From positions 212,693-276,692 of the forward strand of contig JBBHKE010000806.1 of the NCBI GenBank assembly GCA_037447655.1: DNA of 64,000 bases, in the 5' to 3' direction. How positions within the stretch are numbered: position 1 is the stretch's first letter; each line of letters begins with the position of its first letter. The notes under the pieces are model-generated. The model saw only the letters and a list, made by a program, of their open reading frames with translations. It was not told the DNA's origin and did not search any database. The translations under genes were made by a program, and so were the position numbers. Positions 11,527 to 23,300 of the stretch are shown piece after piece. Source of the DNA: Zygnema cylindricum. Taxonomy: Eukaryota > Streptophyta > Zygnematophyceae > Zygnematales > Zygnemataceae.

Positions 11527-12221
11527 TGTATCTGAATTTCTTGGTAGTTTTTCCAAGTTCACTTTATTACCCATGCAATATGGAGAACTTTTGAATGGTA
11601 CAGGAACAAACACTACATAATAGTTTTTGTCTATAAGAAATTTTTGATCTTAAAAATGCGATTGGACAAATCATACAGTTAATTTTCTGAAATATCTGCA
11701 AAAAGGTAAATTGAGTAACCGAAATTTTAAGTGTAAATTCACTGTCAAAATTGCTTGATTGAACTTCCAGAAAAAAAGGCTTCCTATGGCAATTATTACC
11801 AAATCTGATGCATTTCAAAGAGCCTATCTCATCTTGTGCTATCCTAAAATAAAAATCGAGGTTATAAAAAATAAAAAAACTTCGAATCCTCGGGAAGCGA
11901 TTTCGATTTCCAATGAAGTGTTTCCGAAAGACAAACTTTTCGGAGCCGGACCCTCGTGGACGTGATAATCACTCTCTCTTCGAACCAAAGGTATTTCGAG
12001 AGGAGATAAGTGATATACGGAAAATCTACATTCCTCGCGAGTCCTGTTTTGCATTCAAAATTACAAAAATGAGTGAATCAGAAGAACCGAAAAACACCTA
12101 GATTACCACCATCAACAGGAAAAACATACAAAAAACAGATTCTTAAAACTGAAATCATAAACTTTCATGACAAAGCTTACAAACCTGTCATAACAAAACT
12201 TACTTCATTAATTTTATGCAT

Positions 12222-13298
12222 TTAAGCATCTGCAAGAGCAGCAGTTACCGCATCCACCAAGACGGAAGACTCTACACCCCCTTCGCGCCACCTCCGAATC
12301 TCGTCATCTGTCAAACCGCGAATACGCGCAATCCACTCATCCCTCCCGGCTCGCCTCTTCTCACCTCGACCTATGTTAACTCCATAGATATTCAATTCGA
12401 TATTAGCGTACCAATGAGCATAATGCCCCGTAATCATGCCAACCTCGTCCATCCTCGTGTTGTGTAGACGCTCAATCGACAGAGCAGTCAACTGCTTACT
12501 GTTTGTGAACCGCGATCGTATGTTGGTAGCTTGGCACGTATATTCTTGAGCGGCAGCCAAGTCAAGAACTTGAGGTAGGGTGGCTGGCTCCCCAAGGAGA
12601 ACCTTGCGGCTTTTGTCTACCGACCTGAATGAGGATACTCTTTGAGCGATGGGAGTCTTGCAAAGTCTACCCTTTGATGGGGGTCGGGGTGGTGGGATAT
12701 GCGAGGTTCTAGTGGATGCAGAGGAGTTTCGTATGAGCGTGAGCAATTCTAAGAAGTCGTCAAGGGAGAATGCACCTTTACTATGATTACAAAACCCACA
12801 GGTCCACGATAGCCTCTGACCAACATCGAGATAACCAATCTTATCTCCATTCTCGTCTCGGCTCGTCTCTCTATCAATTTCTGCTGTCATTTCAAACCCA
12901 GAACCAAACTCCAACACCCCTTCACAAAACCTACAACATACACCTTCCCGGTCCAACAACAACTCCAATACTTTTACAATAAATTTCGTTGTATAAACAC
13001 CACGTTGAGACTCTGCTCTGGACTTGATGCTTCCTGCTTTATGATAGAGGAAGGCATATCGCGAGGTCCGCCTTGATAAGGCTCTCAAGAATCCAATCCT
13101 CCGCCTCATGTCGTGATGATGTTGGCAGTATTTGTGTGTTGTTGCAGCGAAAGTACACGACCATCCGTTTATTCCTCCAGTTCTGAAGGAGCAGCGAGGT
13201 GTGGTGGAGTCTTGAGGACGCGGTAGCGTTGTGCGTTTTCCACGCACATTTCCTGCACTGACATTGGGAAAACGTTTGATGTAACGTTCATGATGCAC
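12222..13298 (-). CDS. Putative HNH-type nuclease, algal / giant-virus-like, start uncertain
   Basis: A long frame (up to 358 codons; open upstream to 13350) reads through a patch that is GC-richer than its flanks. Counting from 13298, a basic region with RRTSRYAFLYHKAGSIKSRA (about 75-94) leads into LLLDREGVCCRFC, then AEIDR, GYLDVGQ and CGFCNHSKGAFSLDDFLELL. This order (C..C, DR, GY, C..CN..K, EF) is that of the HNH-like proteins common in large DNA viruses and algae. A second, weaker block, CQATNIRSRF then LSIERLHN, resembles the same fold again, suggesting two tandem HNH-like domains. There is no ATG at the start of the frame; the first in-frame ATG is at 13109, which leaves 295 residues and still includes both blocks. 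It could be a single-exon gene, a remnant of an endogenised virus or mobile element, or a pseudogene. No neighbours suggest a role. Confidence 0.45.
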   Translation of the reverse strand: MHHERYIKRFPNVSAGNVRGKRTTLPRPQDSTTPRCSFRTGGINGWSCTFAATTHKYCQHHHDMRRRIGFLRALSRRTSRYAFLYHKAGSIKSRAESQRGVYTTKFIVKVLELLLDREGVCCRFCEGVLEFGSGFEMTAEIDRETSRDENGDKIGYLDVGQRLSWTCGFCNHSKGAFSLDDFLELLTLIRNSSASTRTSHIPPPRPPSKGRLCKTPIAQRVSSFRSVDKSRKVLLGEPATLPQVLDLAAAQEYTCQATNIRSRFTNSKQLTALSIERLHNTRMDEVGMITGHYAHWYANIELNIYGVNIGRGEKRRAGRDEWIARIRGLTDDEIRRWREGGVESSVLVDAVTAALADA

Positions 13299-13350
13299 AG
13301 TACAGTACCATAGCCAGCTTTCTGGGTGAAGAGGTTTGCCGCATCTGACT

Positions 13351-14243
13351 TATTGGGCCTCATGTGTTGCAAAACACAAGCATTTTACAATATAAATGTC
13401 GTGACGATTATAAGATGATGACAATCTTAGCACTTTATACGTTGAGCACCGCATGGATTTAGGAAACACATCCTCGTTCTACATTTGATAATAGCTTTCA
13501 AATATAGACACATGTTAAATGTTATGTTGCCTCAAAGAAGTTTAAAGATTGTTGTAAATTTGAGCCAACATTCATTCTTTATTGAAATCATATCAGACTC
13601 TGCATGATTTTAGGATGCATTATATAAACTGAAAGATTTTTTTTTGTGGAAAGATCAATTGCGCCCTGAAAAAAGCTCAGTCAACTTTCAAAATATTTTT
13701 TGGAAACATGATTTTAGAATGCATGACACTAATTGGAAAAAAAAAAAAAAACTCGTGAAAAGATAAAGACTTTCCCGCAAACTTGTCCTCCAAACAATTT
13801 CCAGACAATTTCAACATAATCTGTATTTTTATAAACAACCATGATTGATTATTATTGAAAAGCACACCAGTTATTATCGATTCTCTAACAAAAGAAAACG
13901 ACCAATGTTATCAGATAATATCTTAAAAATGTCAACAATACAACAAAAAGAGTAGATACATGAGCACAAATTGATAACTAATTTTTGTGGTTATACACAT
14001 TTCCGCATAGTTGCGGTTTACATTCTACCGGAAGTACATGAATGTGGCAAAAAAAAAAAAAAAAACAACAACTATACCTTGCAAAAAAATCGAGGTGACG
14101 GGACGAAAAAGCCCGTTGGTAAATAATCAATCACCTTTCCCTCGAAACAAACTAAAATTAAACGAATAAAAGTAATGAAATGATTAACGATCGAGTAAAA
14201 CAAAATCTGGACAAGAAAAAAAGACAACCATTCCTTCCCCAGC

Positions 14244-14291
<48 letters not shown>

Positions 14292-14376
14292 TGTCTCTCT
14301 CTCACTCACTACCACTACCACTACCACTACCACCAATAAGAAACCTTTTACTTAATAAGGTAGTCTATATATTCAA
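13351..14376. other. Intergenic, AT-rich; probable 3' UTR of the MYC_N gene at its right end
   Basis: No coding region or repeat boundary recognised. Homopolymer runs of A occur around 13740 and 14050. Confidence 0.4.
14252..14335. repeat. (CT)n / (CA)n / (ACTACC)n microsatellite cluster
   Basis: Consecutive simple repeats CT, CA and ACCACT lie just beyond the stop codon of the MYC_N gene, probably in its 3' untranslated region. Confidence 0.9.
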
Positions 14377-17300
14377 TCATTGCCACTTCATGGAATCCAA
14401 ATTATTCCAGTTCCACACTCTATTTCCGTCTTGCACAATACTCGTCCCTCTATTCCTACCATTCTCCCCAACTCCCATCCCTTGTGACCCATGTCCCAGT
14501 GTTCCTGATCCACTCCCACTACCTCCTCCTCCTCCCACTCCTCCTTCTACTTGCCAACTAGGATCCCCGACCGGATTCTCTCCTCCTCCTGCCAACCACG
14601 GCATATTTTGTATACTCATTTCACCCGGACTCGGTAGTACTCCTTGCCAGGGCATCGGGGCAGGTCCCCCGGAAGGCCATCCCATAAAATCATCGAGTAA
14701 GTTCGGGAACTCCATACTTCCGGAACCTTGTCTCAAAACTTGTCCCTCTCTCTCCTCTACCCTCACACCCATTTCATCTATCCCTCCTGATCCTCCTCCT
14801 CCTCCTCCTCCTCCTACTCCTCCTCCTCCCATTTCTGCCATCAGTACATTGCTCTCTGTCTCTTCCTTCTTTGATCCTCCCCCTCCTCCTCCTCCTCTCT
14901 GCATAGGAACAGAGCCATTTGGGATAAAGAGAGGGGGAGGGACTGGAGGTTTAATGGAGGATCCGGAGGAAGTCGAGGCTCCACTTCTCGTAGGACTCGC
15001 CAATTCTTTGTCAAGACAAGAAGTAGGACCTTGACTTTTTGACATTTGTCCCACTGTATTTTCTTTCACTGAAGAACTTCTTCCTCCTCCTCCTCTCCCT
15101 CCTGTATCTCTCCAAGCATTATTCCAAACTTGCCCATTTGGACCTGTCCCTGATAAAGATCCCTCCCCTAGACATCTAACCTCATCATCTCCTCCTCCTC
15201 CTACTCCTCCTCCTCCAACCCCTCCACCGCCACCCCCTTGTGTCGAGCCCTCCATTGTCTCTCTCTCTCTCCCTCCTGTTCCCCTAGACATATCACTATT
15301 TGTGAGGGAAATTCCTGTCATCATTTGTTCTGACTGATTTGCATAGTTTGAGTTTTGCAAAGATTGAGCTCTTTGGTTTTGCATTTCCCCTAAAGCAATT
15401 GCGGAATTTCCTCCCTCTCTCATACTTCCCGACAATCTCTCAAGTCCTCCCATTTGATCCAATAACTGATCGCCACCTGGCAATAATCGAGCTAACGCAC
15501 TTTCTAATTGTCCTCCTAATTCTCCTCCGCCTCCTCTGTTTCCAAACAAAGAATTTGCCCGAAGTTCCTCACCCAAAACTTGCTCCAAATCTGATCCCAA
15601 ACTCGTTCCCAAATTTTCCAAATTTACTCCTAAACTTGCTCCTAAATTTCCCAAACTTCTTCCTAAATTTCCTACATTTCCCAAATTCCCTCCTAAATTT
15701 GATCCTAAATTTCCCAAATTTCCTCCTAAATCTGACCCTAAACCGGTAAAATCGTGGAGATTACTGAGCACAGTATCACTGACACTACTGCTTTGGTCTA
15801 ACTGGAGGTTTCCCGTTTCCATGGAGGGCGACTGACCTTGTAACGGAGCACTGATTGACCGTTCTATGTGAGGTCGAACACCAATCATCCCAAATAAATC
15901 TGTATCAGTTTCCGGTCGATTCTGTAATCCCAATTGACTATTTTGAATGTTTCCACCAAATGACCTTCCCATTGAATCTGAACTAAACCCTCCGCCTCCT
16001 CCTCCTCCCAACCCACCAACTCCTACTCCGTCTCCCCCTCTTGCTTGTCCTCCTATATCAGTATGACTCTGACCAGAAACTCTTTGCCATTGCTGCCCTA
16101 GAATTCCCTCCATATCCCCATTTAGACTCCCTCTCATCATATCTCCTCCCATCATGAGAGATCCTCCTACCCCACTCAATATGTCCTCCAGCCCACCCGC
16201 CGATCCTCCTCCTCCTCCTCTCCTATTGCCCATGGACCCAAATCCTCCTAACAAATGACTAACTCCCAACGCCTGGGCCAATTCCTCTCTTGTCTGTCTC
16301 CTTCCTCCAATCATTTTTGATTCGTCCATTCCCCCTCCACCACCAATACCAGCTTGACTATCTCCATGCCTTACCATCTCTCCTCCTCCTCCTCTTTGAT
16401 GCATTCTTTTACTATTTTCAAGTGATTGCTGTAATTTTCGAGTGATTGCAGACATCCCCCCTCCTCCTCCTCCTCCTCCTCCACCCAACAAATTATTTGT
16501 CTGTTGAAAATCATTCTGTTGTTGACTCATTCTCTGAGCCGCATTCAAACTATTCAAAGCTTCCTGTAAATTACTCCCCGTCAAATTACTCTGTCTTAAA
16601 GCCATAGCAATTTCTGCAGGAGAGGGAGAGGAGGGAGAGCTGGGTCCCTGAGTCCTCATTCCCCCCAAATTTCCCCCTTGAGAGGAGTTCGAAAAGCTCA
16701 AATTGCCAGGTGTCGCAGCACCATTCGCTGTAAGCTGATCTGCGAGAGCTGCAATCGCATTGCTTTTTGCCTGAAATTGAGCTCGATTAACCACATTTAG
16801 ATTTCCGTTTATCGGATTTACATTGCCACCTGTCATATGCTGATTCGCTGACCCAAGAACCCCATTAGCTCCCTGACTTCTTAAAATGGCTAAAAGTTGT
16901 AAATCGCTGACTGACAACCCAGAGTTTCCTCCACCTGTAGAAACTCCCCTTGAAAAGTTTCCTCCTCTTCCTCCTCCCCACCCCCCCCCTCCTCCTCCAC
17001 CACCTCCTCCTCCATTGCTAAGCTGATTTATAACATTTTGCAAATTGACATTGTTGGGAATTCCCGAACCAGAAATACTTCCTCCAGAAGAATTGGAAGT
17101 TCCCGATTTTAAGTGGGATCCCGCGAAAAGATTATGGGAAAGTCTCTGTTGGTTTCCACCATTTCCCGCCCTGTTTAAAGCTGCTTGGGCTTGAGCTCTT
17201 AAATCCATTACGGAAAGATTTGAAATTTGTTGTTGTGAATTTGGGAGATTATCTGCGGGCCGTTTTACCCCTATCAGACGATCAGCCACTTCCTGCAGGA

Positions 17301-20300
17301 AAATATGCAAAAAAATGTGAGAAACGGAGCAAAAAGTTTGAGAAATAGAGCAAAAAGTTTGAGAAACAGAGCAAAAAGTTTGAGAAATAGAGCAAAATAA
17401 CAGCAGTAAAAGTGAGAAACACAACAGGAAGTTGGAGAAGTAGAGTGAGAAGTAGAATGAGAAATAGAGCAGAAATATGTGACTGCAATTTTTTTTGAGA
17501 AGCATAACAAAAAAATGCGAAAAAAAGAAAAAGAAAATAACCTGATATTCAGAAAAAGAAAGCAGTACACGAGAAGGAATTGGGCCAACCAAATTTATAG
17601 GTTTCATTGCGTAATCAAGAGTCCGTTTCCACAAGAAACATGGATGAAACTGCATAACTTGTTCCGTACTTCCTATCCTGAGGAAAAACCAAAATAAAGA
17701 AAAAAGTGCAGTCTACCCAAAATCTGTGAATAGAAAATTTACCTTCATCGATGCGAGAGCAAGTTCCGATGCACTAGCAGACGAATTTCGGACCATTGAA
17801 TTTGAGTTTACAAGAGGTCGAGCCCAATTTCCAATCAAACTATTTGTCAATTTCTCTGCGTCTCCACTCATTTGTCCTCCTACTGAAAGATCCGATTCCA
17901 AAGGCATTGAAAAACTTCGTCCCAAAGTCTTAAGCGATCGAGCTTTCTCCAAGTTTGCATTTGCATTTGGACTCAAAACTGGATTTGTCTTATCCATTGG
18001 GAGTCTCTGACTGGATAAACTTCCTACACTTTGTCCAGAAGAATCAGACGAAGTTCCTGGTTGGCCGATAAGACGAGCAGAAAGTTTTTCCAAATTTAGG
18101 GCAGGCGGTGCCCGAGGTGGAAGGGCAGGTTGAGAAAATTCGTTGGATCGAGAAGAAGGCAGAGAGGTAGGAGTAGAGGACCGAGGAGTTTTGACTATTT
18201 GTGGGCCATCATTTTCTGAAGAAATTAGAGAGGAGAGAGAGGAGAATGCATCCCGGGCACGCTGAACAAAAGCGTGGTCCTCTGCCAACTGCAGAACCCA
18301 CATGTGTCACCATTCAGTCATCGGTTACAGACCATTAAATTTTAACCGGATCAATTATAAGTTGTGGACCGTTTTAACCACATGGACAATTTTAAGCCTT
18401 TCAATTATCAGTTATGGACCATTTTAAGAATCACTAATTTCAGTAGTCAGTTATGGAAAACCTCAGTGATCCTATATGCTCTTTTCAACTGCCAAAACTA
18501 TGTATAACCTGTCCTAGTTGTCAATTACAGACAATTTTTTACAGTCACAAGTACCTACCTAATCGAGCTATTTTTGTCATTCAAAATTCATGGTGATAAC
18601 GAAAATAATAAGAACCTTTTACATCAGATGTGGAAGAAATGAAAGCAAGAGAAAATTATTAACGTTTCACAAACAAACGTACGAGCATATAGGTGATTAC
18701 AATAATAAGGAACAAAACTTTGAGAAAAACACAAGGAATGTTACACCTCTATGGACCACTCTGGCCATGGCTCTTGTTAACCAGTTCATAAACATTATGT
18801 GACTAACCACATTGACCCCCCCAGGATAACAATCTCAAATCTAAAAACTCGTAAATTGCTCTTAATTCATTGGTGGGAATAGTACTATCACCATAATAGA
18901 ACTATGGTGTAATAAAAACTACATTCATTGTCTATATTTTGTAGCCCTTGAACAGAAACCGGTGTTAATAACAATAACAACACTAGTTGTATAAACCGAC
19001 TAGAAGTAGTCCACGTCTTCCACCCCTAAATTAGAATGACTAAAACCAAGACAGTCTACCAACTAATAATTTATTTACAATAATAGCGATACACATTGTA
19101 CTATCCACATGAATGAACACATTGTTAAGACAAATTGTCTAAACAACCAGAAACGATCCACATCTAGATTATCCATGCTAGTAACTTTTTTACACTAAGT
19201 GTGATACAGGGTGTACCATCCACATTAATTTATGTTTTGTACTAAAATTCATCTGATTCCCCTCAAAAAGATCATGAAATCAAATTGCTGTAAAATCGTG
19301 GACTTTGCGAATAAAGGAAGTAAAACCTTTACTTACCCGAGTCACTGACCCAAGTTGTAGGACTCCTTTAGGGACGGCGATGACTGCAATAGTCTGAAAA
19401 AGACAACAAACAAAGGCCAAAGGAGAGTTACCAAAGAGAATAAAAAAGCAAACCTAATTTATGCAAGCAACTAGCTACTTTCATATTTCACATTACATTT
19501 AAAGTCTTTCGAAAACAGTTTTCTACATTGACCTTCAGCACTTGAGCAACAATCCTGACAACTAACAATTGAACACATAAAAGAAGGTTTTCTGGTCTTC
19601 CGGTCGTTTTGAGTTATTTTTTGAGTTACTTTTTGGTTTTTCCAGAGTTTGTTTTTGTGGTTTTTGGGCATTTCTTACCTGAATTCCTGCGTCAAATTGT
19701 TCCTTCCAACCAATTGGATACTGTAACAAACACACACAAACTCACAAGCATGAGAAATTTCCTAGAATTTCACTTTTTGGTTAGTCAAACAATTAACTGT
19801 TACAAACCAAGAACATTCATGCCCCCGAGTTTTAGCTCATCGGCTTTTTTTGGACCAAAATCATGAAATACTGTTGATGGTACTAATTAAAAGAGAAAAA
19901 AGCAATCCGCCATTGATTCTAATTCTGCTGTTAATAATGATTCCTTTACTCTATTAGTGATAAGATCCTTTGACAAACCGTTGTTATGGGATAACGATGT
20001 TCTTATAAATAGAACACACAAAAAAGAATTATTGCTTTTTCATTTGATTTCGTTCTCCAAATTTGCCATAGAATCCAGAACGGACAAAATGAGTTTCCAT
20101 TCTGATTTAGTCTCAGGGAAAGACTTTGGAAAAAATGAAAGTGTTTCTGAACTGAAATGTGATGAAAAAATCAATGCTTTAGAAAATAGTTACAACCCTT
20201 CCCGCCACATCGAAATTCTATATCACCTGGCCAGCCATAGAATCCAGAAAAAAAAAAACGGGACTGGTTCTTGACAAAAAAAACGATGCTAATCGCTGTG

Positions 20301-23300
20301 GGCAGTGAGAAATTATTAGTATGAGGACTACTTTAATGTTAATACTGCTATTTACAGCCCGACTGATGTAGAGGATTGTGAACCGTAAATAACTGATGTA
20401 ATTAACGCTAATAGCGATCCATGGTTGAAACAATTACAATCCCTAAAAAAAAAATGTACGGAAATTTTTTGTCACCTGGTCAGCCATAGAATCCAGAACT
20501 GACGAAGGAGTTTCCGGACTGATTTGATCTCGAAGGACCCATCGGTGATTTCCACGAAGGGCAACTTTACCTATAAGTCTGTTTAAAACCAGACAAAAAA
20601 AAAACAAAGGTTTAAAAAAGGGAAAAAAATAGGCTTGCAAAACCTGCGAGATATAACAGAAGTGAGAAACACAGAAGCATAAATCTGTTCCAGAGGACAA
20701 AAACAAACGTTAATGAAAAGATGAACTTAAGTAATGAAGAGAATTTCATTTTACTTTTTGATTATAGAGCCAAAAAAAACGTACTTAACTTTATAAAAGA
20801 AAAAAGTAAAAGATTAAAGAATGTAACTACTGTAACATATTCCTGTTCTAGAAGACGATACACCTTCAATATAAAAACCCCGAACTTCCTCCAAAGTTGT
20901 GACGAGAGAATTGAGTTTTTTTAAATCAACAAAAGAAAGAAGAACAATTGCAGATGTAATTCACTAACCCGTAACCGTAACAAAACAGTAACATGTTTTT
21001 AATTTGATTTTCAATAAGAAAAAAGTGAAAAATGGTGCATTTTAAACGCCCAATATGTCCTCATTGGAAAAACGAGTGTTCATCGAAAAACACACGCAAA
21101 TAGCTGAAAGTTAAGAAAAACTCAATCACTATTCTCCATAATTATTAAGTTGACAAGACATTTTCCCGATGGTAAAAAAACTTTTGGTAGGAAAAAAAGT
21201 TAAGAAAAAATCAAGTACCCTTCTCCATAATTATAAAGTTGATAAGACATTTTCGCATAAGCTGATGGTAGGAGGACTTCTGCGTCCAAATTTTTTGAAT
21301 CAAGGCCCTCTACTCCTCCTGGAGGGACATAAGATCTCGAAGGAAGAACACTATATCCATCTTCCCACATTAAAACCCTGTCGATATCGACACACAACAA
21401 AATTTAATAAGAACAAGAAAAGGAGATATAGGAGACTGAATAAGACTAAGGAAAACAGCATGAAGAAGGGCTAAGATTAAGAAGAGGAGAATTAAAAAAA
21501 TACATAAAAGACCGGACGAAAAGTGACCATTCATCTTCCAACATTAAAACCCTGTTGATATTGACAGAAAATGAAACTCAACAAGAACAAGGAAAGGAGA
21601 TGTGGGAGATTGAATACGACCAAGGAAAAAATAATGAATATGGGTTAAGAGTAAGAAGAGGAGAATCAAAGATTATATCTAAAGACCAGACATTATATTG
21701 TCTCATGGAAATTGATAAAAAACCTAAAATCCAATAAGAATAAAATTAGGAGGATGACAGAAAGAAAAAAGATGTGGAGATCTGAAAAGCAATGGGAATA
21801 AACTAAGATAAAAAAGGCAAATGTTGGGAAAGAAAAAACAGAAAGCGAGACAAAAACTGAATAAGAAAGAGGATGTAAGAAGCAGAAATCTGATAAAAAT
21901 TGATACAAATGCACATTTGAAAGAACGGAAGCACCTCAAATATTCTATGCAAATATGCAAATTCTCAACAAAAAACAAAAAAGATGTGTGAAATTTGAAA
22001 GCCTTAAGCTTTGACATAACAAGAGATTTATAACACCCAACAGTTTTTGAGATACAACTGCTGGATATAACAAATATGGTTGATCAAACTCAGTTTATAC
22101 AAACTATACAAACTCAGTGTTGTTATATACAAATTATACAGACTCAATTTTCCTTGCAGATTCAGTTTTTCAACAGTAACTCACTAAGTTGAACAATCAA
22201 TGAAAAAACGTGAGTCAAACTTATCCATTTTGACATAGGAAAGTGTCATAAACAAATTCCAGCATGAGTCCGTTTTTTAGCAATCCCCTTGACCTTTCAT
22301 GGTCAGGGGGCACCTAGATCAAAAAATTGATTTTCGCTTACGAGACATTTACATACATTTCAGACAACATTCTTGTTCAATCTTATGGGCCTATTTGAGA
22401 AGCGCCAATAGTTCTGTTAACAAATACAACTCAAAGCTCCAATGGTGCGAATAATTTTCATTTTACAAAGTTGAAGCTCATCCACTTTTTTCCAAAGCAA
22501 ACAAAAAACACTCTCGACTATATTCAAATTGCCGCGCAACTCTTATTTTTGCAAATAATTCCAGTTAAACGATAGTTATTTCCTATGATTTTAGACCTTA
22601 AAACATATAACCTTTCAGGTTTTCCTCGTTTATAATAGATGCTTGAAAGCCACAGTAAAATAGGAGTTTATTGTATGAATCAGTTGTAACTTCCCAAAAC
22701 TTGCTGTATTCATCTTTAGCATTTAGCATCCACTAAATGAGAATACATATCATCCCTGCATTGGAAAACATGAAATCATCCATTTTTCTGCAGAAGAAAA
22801 ACTCCAATTTCAGCCTTTGTTTTTTCTCTAAATGAGAGATAGTCAGCACATACTTTTCAATACTTTTTCTTCCAATAAGTTCTATTCATATGGGCAGACA
22901 AACTTACCAATTGTTTTTTTCTTTGTCTTTACTTGATCCACTACCAGCTCCCTCTCCAGCCTTTCCAGTCCTGCAATAAAAGGAAACAACAGGAATATAA
23001 TACTGGAGCTTCCTTGTTGTACAATAAAAGAAACATTGAAAAAGACAGGAATAACATTGCAAAACTACAACGTCATAACTCTTTGTTCAGAAATAGACGA
23101 ATATGGCGATATAGGTTCCAAAGGCATGGAAGTTTCCCAGTAAATACTTGTCCTTGAAAAAAATCAAAAAGCCAGAAAAGGCATTAAGGAGTGAAGTCAA
23201 GCAGTTTTATATCTCAATGTCAACTAACTACAGCAGAAGTAAAAACTGATCCGTGAAAAATGATCTTTAAACCGAAAAAAAAACTTCATGGAAAGCACCA

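Noticed and set aside
14180-15034. 284-codon Pro-rich frame on the plus strand
   Set aside because: Antisense shadow of the Gly-rich exon 8 of the MYC_N gene.
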